A stretch of DNA of 64,000 nt. It comes from Peromyscus leucopus (lineage: Eukaryota; Chordata; Mammalia; Rodentia; Cricetidae). Under the pieces are notes generated by a model, which saw only the letters and a list, made by a program, of their open reading frames with translations, searched no databases and was not told where the DNA came from. This document shows, one piece after another, positions 1-11,659 of the stretch (position 1 is the stretch's first letter; every line of letters starts with the position of its first letter). The stretch is from positions 5,324,001 through 5,388,000 of the forward strand of contig NC_051069.1 in assembly GCF_004664715.2 (NCBI RefSeq). Reading direction: 5' to 3'. The translations under genes were made by a program, and so were the position numbers.

Positions 1-954
1 CCGCCTGCGATGAGGTGGTCATGGGATAGGCAAGGCTTGCTTTTCAGCTATGGGCCTAGATGAGCAGTGTGTGTCATCCGGCTGTCCTGGTTGGCAGGGC
101 CTGGTGTCCACCTCCATCTTGAGAAGCAGTCAGTTTTTCCTGGGTTCTATTCTTGCATTTCTGGTGTAAATCTCAGGGATTGGGTTCTTCCTTCAAAATC
201 TGTAACTTGACTTCTGTTGGATTCTGTTCTGAGATCTCAGAGGCTGGCCAGTGTCCATAGAGTGCTAATGACAAGCCACGCCCCTCTCACAGGCTGTGAG
301 GCTGCAAAGAGACAAGGCCAAAAATCCATCACCCGGCCTCCATGGGCACTGCATGCAAGTAGTACACTAACATACGTGCAGGCAACACACTCATGTATGT
401 AAAATAATACAAACAATTAAAAAAGAAAGAATAAAGAACATACTCCATAGGAACCGTGCCCAGAGCAGATCTGGGGTCTGTTCTTTGCCTTGATTTTTCT
501 ACCTACAAGAGTCCGTGTATAAATCAGGAAAAACGTTTGTATCACTGTTACGTTTGGTTTTGATGACAGAATCACAAATAATGCACACAAAACATTGGCA
601 CATTTTGTTGGTCTGCTATTGTAAAGATTGTTGTTAAATTCAAAACTTGGTGTAGCATTTTCTAATCATTCTTTATCAATAAAAACTTGTCAGGATAAGA
701 ACCTGCATGATCAGAGAAGCAGTGGAGAAATGACCAGTGACCTCCTCTCTTTCATGTTCCTCCATTCAGAAAGGCCCGAGACCTCTCTTAACTCCACCCT
801 ACTACTTCCTGTGTCTCTCTAAATTTGTCCTCAGTCCTCCAAAACCTCTATGATTAATTCTGGACAGCTAGTAGCTAGCTCTGCCCTCTGATTCAAAGCA
901 AATTTTATTAGCAATTTGGGGAGCATCAGAATGTTGTAAAAACACAACAACTTG

Positions 955-1125
955 AGGCTGGAAAAATAACTCAGCGCTTAAGAATGCTTGCTCCTCTCAC
1001 AGAGGACCAGAGTTTGGTTCCCAGCACCCATATTGGGCTGCTCACAACCATGCAGAACTCCATCCCCAGGGGAATCTGACTCCCTCTTTTGGCCTCTACA
1101 GGTACCTGCACATACCCTCACACAA

Positions 1126-1174
<49 letters not shown>

Positions 1175-1190
1175 TTTTTTAAAAATCATG
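955..1190 (+). repeat. B2/B3-class SINE with CA tail
   Basis: It has the B2 layout: a start like GGCTGGAAAAATAACTCAGC, then an interior 'accagagtttggttcccagca' type segment, 'ctcacaaccatgcagaac', and 'cctctacaggtacctgcac' before a long CA run. The start is a degenerate tRNA-like A box. Confidence 0.7.
1129..1172. repeat. (CA)n microsatellite
   Basis: About 22 CA units at the 3' end of the B2/B3 element, followed by a T-rich stretch. Confidence 0.95.
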
Positions 1191-1859
1191 TGATTAAGAA
1201 CTCTTAGCTCCATTTGTTAATGAGAAAATGAATTTAATAAAAATAAGAAATATCTAGTAAGTGATGCTAGCTGGGGAATCCACACAGACACCCTCATGTT
1301 AAACAGATTTTTGTCTTGTTTTCATTCATTTCTATTCTGTGTGTCCAGCATGCTTTCTCATTTGATCCCAACACAGTTTCCTATGTAAGAGAAAAGCAGA
1401 TGTTTCCACCCAAAATTTCTTTCCTGTAAGCACACAGGTTGGAACTACACTGGCCATGGCATATTTTAAGGCTATCGTATGATATGATAGCCTGGTCTCC
1501 TAAGTCCTTGGAATGACTGATGCCCACCAGCTGGGAGGTATTAACTTAGTGCTTCCCACCAGAGTGAGGTGTTTGTGGGACAGCATCTTCAGCACTTGTG
1601 TGTCCCCCGGGAAGAGTCCTGCAAGTGTGGGAATGCAGAGTGCCAGGGCCCTGCCTGTCTGGGACTCCCTCTACTGCTAGTGCGTCATCCTGGATTCAAG
1701 TCAAGATGAGCAGGATGAATGGTCCAGGTGCTCTGAGCCTTAGATCTCCCACGTCTTCACATACGGCTGTTGGCTGAGGTACAAGAGAGCAGCCTCCAGG
1801 CCTCATCTCCCTGGTGCCATCTAGTCTGAGCTCATTTAAAAGAATGTTTGGTACTTATT

Positions 1860-2560
1860 CTTTACAATTTTGAGCAGATACATTATTTACTTTGACCAGA
1901 TTCACCCCACGTTACCTTCTTACCCCACCTTTCTGCTCCCTCTGACCCCTTCTTTCCTCAGCAGATCTCCCTCCTACTCTCTAGTCTTTGTTTAGAGACC
2001 TACTGAGTTCGATTAGGGTGGCTCCCATAAGCATGGGTGTGGGGGAAGATGGAGAACCTACTACTGTCTCCACCACCAAAGAAAAACGACTCCCCCTTCC
2101 CGAGCAAAAAAATCAGCTCCCGGGGGCTCCTCGGCTAGTGGTGGGGCCTCGTTCGACCACTCGATGCTAGAATGCTGCAGGCTCGTTCCTGTGCAGCTGT
2201 TGTGCAGGTAGCCATGCCTGCCGTGACTCGGGAGTGCAGCAACCGCGTCAGATCCAGTAGACAGCATCTGCCCCACTCCCCCCAGATGCTAGCGCCTCTG
2301 CCTCCCTCCTCCTCCTCTTCCGTGATGTTCTCGGAGCTGTGGCCCCTTCCCCCAAGACCCAAGGTTAAGTAGATGTTCTCTTTAGATTTGAGCGCTCAAC
2401 AGGTGATCATTCTCGGCCCCTTTGACCTTGTAAGACATTTCATTAGCCACCGCCCACCTCTGCTCACATTTCTGACTCTTTACAGATGTCTGTTGCTTAA
2501 GATGGTCACTCGGTTAACAGCAATGATCTAAGATCGTCCCTGCCTCTTGGTATAAAATCT
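1860..2560 (-). repeat. Antisense L1 3' region (fragment)
   Basis: Phrases typical of the rodent L1 3' untranslated region read on the - strand: 'gagcatgggtg'-like, 'accacc' and 'cagctgttgtgcaggtagcc'. Divergent, with uncertain ends. The short open frames inside it are not genes. Confidence 0.45.
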
Positions 2561-2733
2561 CTTCCCTCTTCACCTCTATAGGCACACCTGGGTTCCCCAG
2601 ACCCTCCTTGTGACTTTCCCACTGGGTCCCTGAAGAAGAACTGCCCTCTATCTAGTTCCTTACTTACTTACACATGCAAAGTCCTTTGCACTTATCACTC
2701 ATTTACCACTCATTCTAAACACGTTAAGATGGT

Positions 2734-2734
<1 letters not shown>

Positions 2735-2786
<52 letters not shown>
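2735..2786. repeat. (GT)n microsatellite
   Basis: About 26 uninterrupted GT units, 500 bases upstream of local exon 1. Confidence 0.95.
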
Positions 2787-2791
<5 letters not shown>

Positions 2792-3299
2792 TCCTAATCT
2801 CTGGGTGGAATCTTTTAGAAGAGATGCAAGAGTCTCTCAAGCCTCCAGAGATGACAGATACCCTCTGTAGTTATTGGACTTGAACCTGTGAGAGGTTTTC
2901 CTTACATTTATTTGCACGTTTTCCTCATCAAGCTAAGGATAGGTGCCATCTATTGCTGCCTAAAATAAAAATCTGCTGAGCGGTGTTCTCTCAGGGTGAC
3001 TGGCCAAGTGATAGGACAGCATATCCCAGCCTTCCCAGGACTGTCGTTTGTTTGTCTTGAGAACAAATACATTGTATAATACTAGAACACCACCCACTGG
3101 AGGCGTTGACACTGGTCCTGAAGGGATTCATCTCAGGTGCTTCCGCTTAGCATCTTCGTGCTTCTCTTCATTCCTCGCCCACTGTGCGCTTCTTAAGTGG
3201 CCTCCACAACCTAGGGCAGTGGACGTCTTTGATGTCTTCCCACTGTGCCATACTGCACGTGGGTGCCTCCCTTGCCTTGACCAGCCGTCTCCTCCACAG

Positions 3300-3480
3300 G
3301 TCTACCATCCTGCAGCAGCAGTTCAACCGCACGGGGAAGGCAGAGCACGGCTCAGTGGCGCTGCCGGCTGTCATGCGCTCTGGCTCCAGCGGGCCCGAGA
3401 CTTTCAATGTTGGTAGCATGCCCTCACCACAGCAGCAGGTCATGGTTGGACAGATGCACCGAGGACACATGCCTCCACTG
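3300..3480 (+). CDS. Tln2: Tln2 local exon 1: end of head-rod linker, start of R1
   Basis: Bounded by cctccacag before and gtgagc after. It starts with one base that completes a lysine codon and continues in the frame beginning TCT at 3301 (S429 in talin-1 numbering). The 60 codons run STILQQQFN through GHMPPL. They cover the flexible linker after the FERM head, including the calpain-cleavage neighbourhood (around residue 433, LQQQ), and reach the first residues of rod bundle R1 (about 482-488). SPQQQVMVGQ here is talin-2; talin-1 reads PAQQQITSGQ. Phase 2 in, 0 out. Overlapping open frames on both strands are shadows. Confidence 0.97.
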
Positions 3481-4655
3481 GTGAGCCTTCCTGACTGTTA
3501 ACCTCTGGGCCATCAGAGATGGTGATGGGTTCTGTGTGGGAACCCTGCGCCTCACATCTGAGCCACGAATCAACGACTGTGCATTCCTGTAATGGCGTGA
3601 CTACTAACTTCTTTCTAGAATCAGGGGCTAGAGAGTGAGGGGCCTTGCATTTAGTTACGTTTCTCCTTGCAATTACAAATACCTGACCGAGGCAGCTTCT
3701 GGAAAGAAATGTAGTGTTGGCTAACATTTTGAGTACAGTCCATCGTGGTAAGGAAGGGATGGGCAAGAGTATGAGGCTGCTGGTCACACTGTGCATCACA
3801 TTAGTGGATGCTGGTGCTCAGCTTTCATTTTAACATGGTCCAAGATCCCAACCTGTGGAATAATGCCACCCACATTTAGAGTGGACCTTCCTACCTCAGT
3901 TAACTCAAGCTAGAAATTGGTCTACCCTCAAAGATCTGCCCAGAGGCTTGTTTCCAAGGTGATGGTGAGTCTTAATCTATTCACGTTGGCCATAAAGATT
4001 AACCATCATGGACCTCTTTGTGCTGTAGAAACAAAGCCCCATGCCCCTGCAGCAGCTTCAAGTCAACTGGCCCTGATACCCTCACAAAATGTGAGAAATG
4101 GGCTAGTCATCCATGATCTCCCTTTGCAACCTAGTCTTGTTGAATTCTTTCTAATTCATCTGATTCAGTACCACTCAGGCCTGCCTTGGGAATTCCTTGC
4201 TATTGGGCTAGTTCTGAGGACTCAAGAATATCAAAGCTTGGAAATCATGCAGCTGGAAAAGCATGTTGGCTCTAAGTTTGGGCAGAGTCCTAAGGATGAT
4301 CAAGAATCCTTCTTAGGAAGCAGCCATCTGTGTTTTGGGCATGGTATCTTTTATCCACAGCACTCAGATCAGCTGTACTCCTGAATTCCCCTGTGAAGAT
4401 GCTCGTCAGCCTTCTTGTCTGCTAATTAAGCTCTCCACACCCTTCTGATTATAAGCCCTTCTCTGCAATCACCTTCGCTTTGTGTTCTATTAATATAATG
4501 TGCTATTTCTAGCCCTCAGGTTGAAATGGGAGCTAGTTCAGGTGCGTAATGAGATGTGCTCTTGACTGAGAAGGTTTAGTTTTGTTCTGCCTTGCAAGGG
4601 GACCCTGTCATTTCCCAGATTCCGCTCACCACCTTGTGTTCGTCTGCCTTTCCAG
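3481..4655 (+). other. Intron 1
   Basis: GT-AG. It contains a copy of the roughly 350-base rodent repeat (about 3655-4020). A 155-codon open frame at 3917-4384 starts inside that repeat and resembles nothing I know. The remainder is unassigned. Confidence 0.9.
3655..4020 (+). repeat. Rodent ~350-base interspersed repeat, copy 1
   Basis: It shares phrases with the other copies in this window: 'gaggctgctggtcac', 'gtgctcagct', 'aatgccacccacattta' and 'gtttccaaggtgatg'. It is divergent. The official family name is not certain to me. Confidence 0.5.
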
Positions 4656-4769
4656 ACTTCGGCGCAGCAAGCCCTTATGGGGACCATCAACACAAGCATG
4701 CATGCTGTCCAGCAGGCTCAGGATGACCTCAGCGAGCTGGACTCACTGCCACCTCTTGGACAAGACATG
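4656..4769 (+). CDS. Tln2: Tln2 local exon 2: R1 helix
   Basis: Acceptor tttccag, donor ATG|gtaact. It has 38 codons in phase 0-0 (residues 489-526), TSAQQALMG to LPPLGQDM. This is the first long amphipathic helix of rod bundle R1 (482-655), which packs with R2 and R3 to form the compact N-terminal rod. TINTSMHAVQQAQDDLSELD is the talin-2 version; talin-1 has INSSMQAVQAAQATLDDFD. The exon is 114 bases, the same size as local exons 10 and 11. Confidence 0.97.
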
Positions 4770-4929
4770 GTAACTATCCATCAGTCCTTCTCATCTCGTG
4801 TCTCTGTCCTGAGTCAGAATAAGGTTACATGCTCTATCTCCAGCTAGCTGATAAAGAAATCTGTGCGTCTTGGTATATGTTGGGGCTTTGATGCTCTGTC
4901 ACACTCATAGGAAAAGAGGACTGCTGTGC

Positions 4930-5100
4930 TGAGCTTAGACCCGATTCCATTGATCCCAGCTCCCCTCTTCACTGGCTGTGTGAATCTGGGTATCTCACTC
5001 CCTCAAGCCTTTCCCCTGTCATCTGTAAATAAGGCTGATGGGAAGGGGTGATGATCCACTTCTTAGCATGCACGTAGCATCTAATAAGAGCTCAACTCAG
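4930..5100 (+). repeat. MIR element
   Basis: The order matches MIR: 'gctgtgtgaatctgggtat', 'tcatctgtaaataaggctga', 'gcatctaataagagctcaa'. Highly diverged, as expected for a pan-mammalian SINE. Confidence 0.6.
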
Positions 5101-5149
5101 GTAGCTGGCTTTGTATTTTAAGTACTGCCAGTAGCTCTAAGATCTGGTA

Positions 5150-5300
5150 CACAGTGGGATCCCATGGATGGCTTGTTAAAACTTATCTCTGGGCCCTAGC
5201 CATCATTTTCGATTATACATGTGTTTTTGATCTAGTGGGTATGGAGTGGGGCCTACAAATGCATGTTTCCATCACATTCCTGGGGATACTGGCTGAGTAC
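5150..5300 (+). repeat. MER5A-like DNA transposon fragment
   Basis: 'ggatggcttgttaaaac', then 'ctgggccct', then 'gtggggcctacaaatgcatg' follow the order of MER5A, a non-autonomous hAT-Charlie element. It abuts the MIR. Confidence 0.55.
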
Positions 5301-6789
5301 AGTGTTTTGTCGACGCCTGGGTTAGCTATATAGTACTACTGAGCCTTGCAGCAGGGTGAAGTGATGAACACTGAGGCCTTCCAGTAGCTGCTGCACGAAT
5401 CAGCTAATGCCTCACACGTCGAGATGTAGTCGGCAGGAGAGCAGCACTGACATCACCCAGGTTCTTAGGAGAGAAGCAGAAATCCTAGGCCCGTCAGCAT
5501 CCTCTGTCACTGTGCCTGTTAGCCAGCCGCCCCTGTGATTTGTGGGCATGCTAAACTTTGCAAAGACCTGACTAGCAAGCTTGCTCCCTGCTGCCTTCTC
5601 CTCCTCCCTCTTCTCCCTATTCTGCACCCAAACTACCTGCAGAGCATCACAAAAAAAAAATCTCAAGTTACACAATCAGTGTCTCTGTGGGCAGGCCTGG
5701 GCACCAGAGCAGGTTCAGTTTGTTTTCCTTCCTTTTCTGATGGGCAGTCACAGTGAGAACCCACCGCTAGAAGATAGGCTGATGTCCTTGCAGGGGCCAG
5801 AACCGAGATGCATTCTTCCTCCTGTGTAGCCAGATCACTTTTTCAAAGTTGTCCCTGAATGCTGTTTTCCATCTCTGTACTGGTGTGTGTGTGGAGGTTG
5901 CTACTGCCCTCTGTACCATTTCTCTCAAGTCCCTGAATTCCTTATACATTTTTCTCAGGGATCTTAAGAGTGGAAATAAATAGTGGACTTTCCTATCCAG
6001 AACAGCTGGGAGACAGAGCTTTAAAATATGTGGCAGTGACTGTCTCAATTCACCGATTTTTAAGAATTAGAATGTGTTAAGATAATATGCAATTCCCCTA
6101 AGTCTAGATCAGTGTCTTACCTACAGGGTCATCATTATCAATAGAAATCATCATTTGATAGGTGAGCTCTGAAATGCTAGGAAATAGACAGTTTACAAGC
6201 GGACATAGCCAAACTTCTGACACAAGTGAAGCTATAAAACAATACTAATCACACATACAAATCTCATAACGTTTTAAGTAAATTTACATTGTTTTGTGTT
6301 AAGCTATAGTCATAAGTGATCCTCGGCAATTGTAGCCCACAGTCTTCAAGTTGGACACACCTGATTGGTTGAAACAAAATATAAGAGCTAGGAATGCCCT
6401 TTGAGTCTCTATAGTAGGAGGAAGGCAAGGCCCAGAACCTGGGTAGAGTTTGCCATTGTCCTGTCACCTGATAGAGCCAAAGCAGGCCACGAGCAGGAGC
6501 CTCGGCCCATCTTCCCAGGCACACTGGGAAAAATGCCAGCTGCACGTGGCCATGATACCTGATTTTCTTCATGATAGTTCATGTCATGTCCATAGGAAAA
6601 GCTTCAATGTTGGTCAAGAACCCTTGTGAGCTGGCATGCCCAAGTTCTAACTCTGCTGCCTACAAAAGCAAAGTGAAGATTGTCGTCAAGTGTTAGTGTA
6701 CATCCAGAGTTATTGTGAGACACTGATTTTTACTAGCCTAATTACATGTCCTAATTACATATAAGAATGGCTTCCGTTGTGAATTTTCC

Positions 6790-7110
6790 ACACATAATAA
6801 TGTCCTTTGATCGTACTTACCCCATTGCCCTCCCCTCTTCTTCTCCCACTCCTATTGAGCCTGTTCTTTCCTCATTCATCTTGTTTGTTGTTGTTATTGT
6901 TGTTAGATGAGCCAGTGAGTTTACTTAGGGTTACTCACAGGAGCATGGGTGAGGGGTTATGTATGGGAACATGTGCTACTTATTGGTAGCAACACCATGA
7001 AAGAAAATGTCTCTCCCTCTCCCAGCAACCATTAAGTGCCTGTCAATCCTCCTCAGTGTAGGGTAACACCTTAGGAGTCTCTCCAGCCTTCCTGATGGAC
7101 CCAGTCTTGT
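6790..7110 (-). repeat. Antisense L1 3' remnant
   Basis: 'gagccagtgagtttactta', 'tactcacaggagcatgggtg' and 'ctctccctctcccagcaacc' are typical of the rodent L1 3' untranslated region read in reverse. Diverged. Confidence 0.45.
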
Positions 7111-7204
7111 ACAGTTCTTTTTCAAGGAATCTAGCTGCTGAAAGTCCCAAAAGAGTCATGGCCATGTCATGCCCAGAGGACTGCATACTACAGCACTCTA
7201 CTTG

Positions 7205-7525
7205 TCTTAATGTTCTGTTGCTGTGACACCATGACCAAAGAAACTTATAAAAGAAAGCATTTAAATAGGCTTACATTTCAGAGGGTTGATGTCCAGGATG
7301 TTGGAATGAAGGCATGGTGCCAGGAACAGCTGAAATCTCCATCTTGATCTGCAAGTAGGAGGCAGAGAGAGGTTTGTTTCTGTCTTCTGAAACCTCCAAG
7401 CCCGGCCCCAGCGAAGCACCTCCTCCAACAAGGCCACACCTCCTAATCCTTTCCAAACAGTTCTACCAGCTGGGGTCTATTCAAACATGTGAACCTGTGG
7501 GGGCCATTCACACTCAAACACCACA
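7205..7525 (+). repeat. Rodent ~350-base interspersed repeat, copy 2
   Basis: Starts with the family core 'gttgctgtgacaccatgacc' and ends with 'gggggccattcacactcaaa'. It lies about 400 bases upstream of local exon 3. Confidence 0.6.
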
Positions 7526-7922
7526 CTACTCTTCTCTCCAGCTTTTACATTTTCTCCTTCCCCTCTTCCCTGGGTTCCCTGGGTCTCGGAGGAAGTGATA
7601 TGATCTTTGACTCTTTCAGTTGTATTCACCTAGATATAGCCATATCAAATTATTTTTCCTACAAGTTATAAACATCTTTTAGATTGCAGTATGAGATACG
7701 GAGAGTTGATAGCCCTTTCAGAGAATTTATAGACCTTTGAACGTCTCTGGACACACAAGAAACCTGTTCGGGATATTGTTTAAGATGACTCAGGCATGTT
7801 CAGTGCTGGCCCAGGCCGGAGAGTGCAGCCAAATTCTGGTCTCATCCTATGGCTCAACTTCTCTGGTCTCCTGGGCAGTTGAGTGCTCTATGGTTATGTT
7901 GTTTTATTGTCTGGTTTTACAG

Positions 7923-8031
7923 GCATCTAGGGTATGGGTTCAGAACAAAGTGGATGAATCCAAACATGAAATCCACTCTCAAGTTGATGCTATCACAGCT
8001 GGGACAGCTTCAGTTGTCAACCTCACAGCTG
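7923..8031 (+). CDS. Tln2: Tln2 local exon 3: R1 helix
   Basis: Acceptor gttttacag, donor G|gtaagt. It has 36 codons plus one base (residues 527-563; glycine 563 is split with the next exon), ASRVWVQNKVDESKHE to VVNLTAG. NKVDESKHEIHSQVDAI is almost identical between talins. Phase 0 in, 1 out. Local exon 14 has the same phase pattern and nearly the same length. Confidence 0.97.
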
Positions 8032-8582
8032 GTAAGTCCCTGGGTGACTTGCATTGGAGTGTGTTTGTGGGGGGGGCAGGGTGTGGGTGTGCATGTGTGT
8101 GTGTGCACGCGTATTCATTCTTTCGTTGAAGTGACAGATTGCTATACTGTGAAAAAAATGGTCTATTTTTAGACACTTGGCCTGCTTTAGGCATTTGCTC
8201 CAAATGATCCAAGAGAATGTAAGGAACATCGCATTCTTTTTTGTTGATATTGTGTATCATTAAAAAGCGCTTACTTAGTGCTCATTGTCCATCAGCATGT
8301 GAACATACTTCAAAGTCTTTGAGGCCAGTTTCTCCTGTGGAGGGTTTAGAGTCTAGAAATGGTCTAGACATGTCAAGCATCTATCCTTTGCCTGTCTTGT
8401 CCAGTAGTTATGTCTTCTGGGGTAGCCTGACTCCCACCCTCACACTGTCTGGTGAGAGCAGGAAATACCTGGACTTTTGTCTGCAGTGTACCACTATTTC
8501 AGGAATAGAGTGACCCCTGAGCTGGGGTTATGAGATGCTGATGCATGCATTGAAATTTGAGGTGTGCGTGCGTGCATGTGCA

Positions 8583-8589
<7 letters not shown>

Positions 8590-8644
<55 letters not shown>

Positions 8645-8654
8645 AGAGGGGAGG

Positions 8655-8710
<56 letters not shown>
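8590..8710. repeat. (GT)n(GA)n compound microsatellite
   Basis: GT units up to about 8614, then roughly 96 bases of nearly pure GA purine tract to 8710, interrupted by GGGAGGG and GGGGAG. Open frames across it (CVCVCV, ERERER) are artefacts. Confidence 0.95.
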
Positions 8711-8714
<4 letters not shown>

Positions 8715-8764
8715 AGTCACAGGACAACTTCAGATGTCCCTCCTCAAACACAGTCCTTCTTTTT

Positions 8765-8895
8765 GTTGAGATGGGTATCTCATTGGCCTGAAACTCTGCA
8801 AGTAGTCCAGGCTAGCTCTCCCTCAGGCCTAGAGGTCCACCTGCCTCTATTTCCCCAGCATTAGGATTATAAGTTTATACCATCAGGGCTAGCTC
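8765..8895 (-). repeat. Divergent B1-like SINE
   Basis: 'gagatgggtatctcattgg', 'aggtccacctgcctct' and 'cagcattaggattataag' mirror an antisense B1. Confidence 0.4.
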
Positions 8896-9006
8896 TTTTT
8901 TTTTTTAATATATATAATATAGATTCTGGGGATTGAACTTGGGTCTTTGTATGTGCAAGGAAAATGCTTTGCTGACTGAGCTATCTCCCTAGTCTGCTTT
9001 GGAACT

Positions 9007-9069
9007 TTATTTTTTAATTTTTAGTTGCATTTACTCATCAGTGTAGGGTGGGGTTACACACACACACAC

Positions 9070-9106
<37 letters not shown>

Positions 9107-9241
9107 CACAGTGCACATGTAGAGATCAGAGGACAGCTTTCAGGCGTTAGATCTCTTCTTTCACCATTCAGGTTGTGAGGAACCAATGTGGGTCGTCAGA
9201 ATTAGCAAGCATCTTACCTGCTGAGCCCTCTCAGTGGCCCC
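9007..9241 (-). repeat. B3-class SINE with CA tract
   Basis: The antisense B2/B3 ending 'cttacctgctgagccctctcag' and the interior 'gatcagaggacagctttcagg' are clear. An internal (CA)n lies at 9057-9104. Confidence 0.7.
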
Positions 9242-9611
9242 TACTTTGAAATTCTATGTATTTGAGAGTTTCATACCAGAATACACTGTATCTTCATCAC
9301 TTTCGCCACCACCCCTAGCCGCTCCAAATCCTCCCACTACCCCCTCTCACATTTAAGACTCTTTGCTTTGGAAGTTTAAAGGAGCCTTATTCACCCTCTC
9401 AGTATGTGAGACCTCCAGATGAGAGGACCTTATTGAAGCCACTCGGAGTCAGGGTGATGGCCAATTCACTGAGTTCCTCGGAGTTCTGTAATTGATTCCT
9501 GCACGATGGTGGGGCATGGGCTCTTGCCAGTGGGCGTTGTCTCATCCTACCAAGCTAGGCTCTCCTCGTCCATCACCGCTCTCCTCTGGTCTTGGTCCTT
9601 CTCTGCCTCAG

Positions 9612-9820
9612 GTGACCCCGCTGACACTGACTACACAGCCGTGGGCTGTGCAATCACTACAATCTCTTCCAACCTGACCGAAATGTCCAAGGGTGTGAAG
9701 CTGCTGGCGGCCCTCATGGACGACGACGTGGGCAGTGGGGAGGACCTTCTCAGAGCTGCCAGGACCCTCGCCGGGGCCGTGTCTGATTTGCTGAAGGCCG
9801 TGCAGCCTACTTCTGGAGAG
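9612..9820 (+). CDS. Tln2: Tln2 local exon 4: R1 with vinculin-binding site 1
   Basis: Acceptor gcctcag, donor GAG|gtgagc. It completes glycine 563 and encodes 69 more codons (to about residue 632). The end, LLRAARTLAGAVSDLLKAVQ, corresponds to talin-1 VBS1 (about 605-636). That amphipathic helix stays buried in R1 until force or partner binding releases it to the vinculin head. Ser/Thr-rich TTISSNLTEM lies in an earlier R1 helix. Phase 1 in, 0 out, 209 bases: identical in size and phase to local exon 15. Confidence 0.97.
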
Positions 9821-10352
9821 GTGAGCCCTCAGGACACATCGTCACATTGAGACGAGACACCTGCATCCCTTCAGATCCGTGGAGCTCTGGCTTCCTGAAA
9901 GGTTTCTGCCATCCTCTTCCAGAGTAGTGCTGAGTTATTGAAACGAATCAGATCCTGTGGTTCAACCTCTGGGGAGGGTTGTGCTCCTGCTAGGAACCTT
10001 CCCAAGAAGGGAATTTAATTAGATACAGCTAGTTACTCAACTCCCATGATTAGTACACAAAAGGCATACATGCAGGTTTGCAACTGAATTTCTGTATATA
10101 CCAGCTTTGATCTAATTGTGCAAGACTGGTTCATTGGAAGTTTCAAGCACATCTGCCTGTTACTGGCTGATGAGCATTTCCTTGCATCGATCTCAGCAGG
10201 ACTTTTTTTTTCTCCTATCTGGCATACAACCCAAGATCTTCATTTGTGTGTGGGAGGAACTGATCTGTATGATTCCTCCCTATACTGATGTGTGGTGAGA
10301 CTTAGGAAGAAATTCATTTTCTTTCCAACCAAATCACGTTATCTGTTTGTAG
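9821..10352 (+). other. Intron 4
   Basis: Short GT-AG intron (532 bases). No repeat or regulatory element recognised. Confidence 0.9.
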
Positions 10353-10451
10353 CCTCGACAGACTGTTTTGACTGCTGCAGGGAGCATCGGCCAAGCCAGT
10401 GGCGATCTTCTGAGACAGATCGGAGAGAACGAGACGGATGAGCGATTCCAA
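10353..10451 (+). CDS. Tln2: Tln2 local exon 5: R1/R2 boundary
   Basis: Acceptor tttgtag, donor CAA|gtaaga. It has 33 codons in phase 0-0 (633-665), PRQTVLTAAGSIGQ to NETDERFQ. It finishes R1 and enters R2 (656-786). The last residue is the glutamine equivalent to Q665. In human TLN1, as I recall, a 17-residue cassette exon (17b) can be inserted exactly after this residue. No counterpart is recognised in the following intron here. Confidence 0.97.
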
Positions 10452-10879
10452 GTAAGATGTCTGCGGCTTCCCAATCTTGGAAAGGAATCTGAGTGATGAG
10501 TCTGACCTTGAAGGGAGGATGTATTGGAATACAAGCCCAGACTTCCTGGGGCTGTTGAGAATAAGATCAAAAGAGATGATTTGAGTAGTGAGGTCTTTCA
10601 GTGTCAGTTATATGTATATGGTTTTTAATGGAAAAACTCAGGTCACATATTATGTGTCATCCTCTAAAATACTTACTGAGCCTTTCTAGTTGTTCATCAG
10701 TTTCTTGAACATATTATAAACAAACAAAGTGGATAAAGCAATCGTGAATCCCTTTCTATTGGCTACCCAGCCTCCATACTTCCCATTCTCAGCAAGTCCT
10801 GTTTTAGTTTGTGGGGAGTGGTGTCTAAGGGCCTCATTCTTTTTGTCATTGATGTTGTTTTTATTTTGTGGGGGGGTGT

Positions 10880-11112
10880 TGGTGTGCTTGCATGTGTGTA
10901 CACATGTGTGTAGAGCCCAGAGGTCAGCCTCTGATATCATTTCTCAGGATGCTGTTTATCTTCTCTTTGTTTTTGAGATAAAGTTTCTCACTAGGACCTG
11001 GGAATTGTTGACTGAGCCACGCTGGCTAGCAGTCAAGTGCCAGAGATCTGCCTCCCTCAGCCCGCCCAGTACTACATGCACCACCGTGCCCACTGAGCGA
11101 CATCTCCAACTC
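10880..11112 (-). repeat. B4-like SINE
   Basis: 'agagcccagaggtcagcctc', 'gagataaagtttctcacta' and 'gccagagatctgcctccctc' follow the order of an antisense B1/ID-type dimer. Confidence 0.5.
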
Positions 11113-11659
11113 TGGCCTTTACTTTTTAGAAGGTCTTTTCTAAGTTACTGTCTTCTTTAAAGTAGGATCTGGGTATTTAATGCAGGCGAACCCAGCAAGC
11201 ACTTGATGATTGAGCTAAGAGCTTGCTGTGTAGTATGCGACACCCCAGCCAAGAAGTCATTTTTGTAACCCTTACTTTTCAGTGCTAGAGTCTTACACTG
11301 CTCGTCCTCTGCCGAGCAGATGATGCTACTGTCTGCAGCTGGCTTGATTCCCAGCCAGCTTCCAGACACTGAAGCTCGGACGAGAGCTCAGCTTGTCTGC
11401 CTCCTCCTGACCCCACAGCCGAAGTGTTGAGGACTAAGACTGAGGCAGTGGGCCAGGGTGAGCTCTGCTCATATAACTGAAGGCCAGGGCCTCTTATTCC
11501 TCTTTAAAGATCTCTGATTTCACAAATAATACATAGGTGTATTCCAGTTAGAATATTAAATTTCTAAGCTGGGCTTCCTGCAGAATACCCTTATCTAAAT
11601 CTATCAAATCCATTGTCTGATGATTCCATTGAATTTCACTGGCCTTGACTTTTTACTTT

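Larger units (their letters stand above)
1..3299 (+). other. Intron upstream of local exon 1 (3' part only)
   Basis: No coding exon is recognised. It holds a weak B2-like tail near 270-425, a B2/B3-class SINE ending in a CA repeat (955-1190), an apparent antisense L1 3' region (about 1860-2560) and a GT repeat (2735-2786). The preceding talin exon should end in AA of a lysine codon, because local exon 1 starts with a lone G. It is not visible here. Positions 1190-1860 and 2787-3290 show nothing I can assign. Confidence 0.8.
4770..7922 (+). other. Intron 2
   Basis: GT-AG. It holds ancient MIR and MER5A fragments (4930-5300), an antisense L1 3' remnant (about 6790-7110) and a copy of the rodent repeat (7205-7525). 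Positions 5300-6780 show nothing I can name. Confidence 0.9.
8032..9611 (+). other. Intron 3
   Basis: GT-AG. It contains the GT/GA tract (8590-8710), a divergent antisense B1 (8765-8895), an ID-like antisense fragment near 8915-8995 and an antisense B3 with a CA tract (9007-9241). The rest is unassigned. Confidence 0.9.

Noticed and set aside
978..1182. Short open frames with CVCVCV or HTHTHT runs here and at other CA/GT tracts
   Set aside because: Simple-repeat translations.
3917..4384. 155-codon open frame
   Set aside because: It begins inside a rodent repeat, resembles no known family, and lies in a talin intron without splice or codon-use support.
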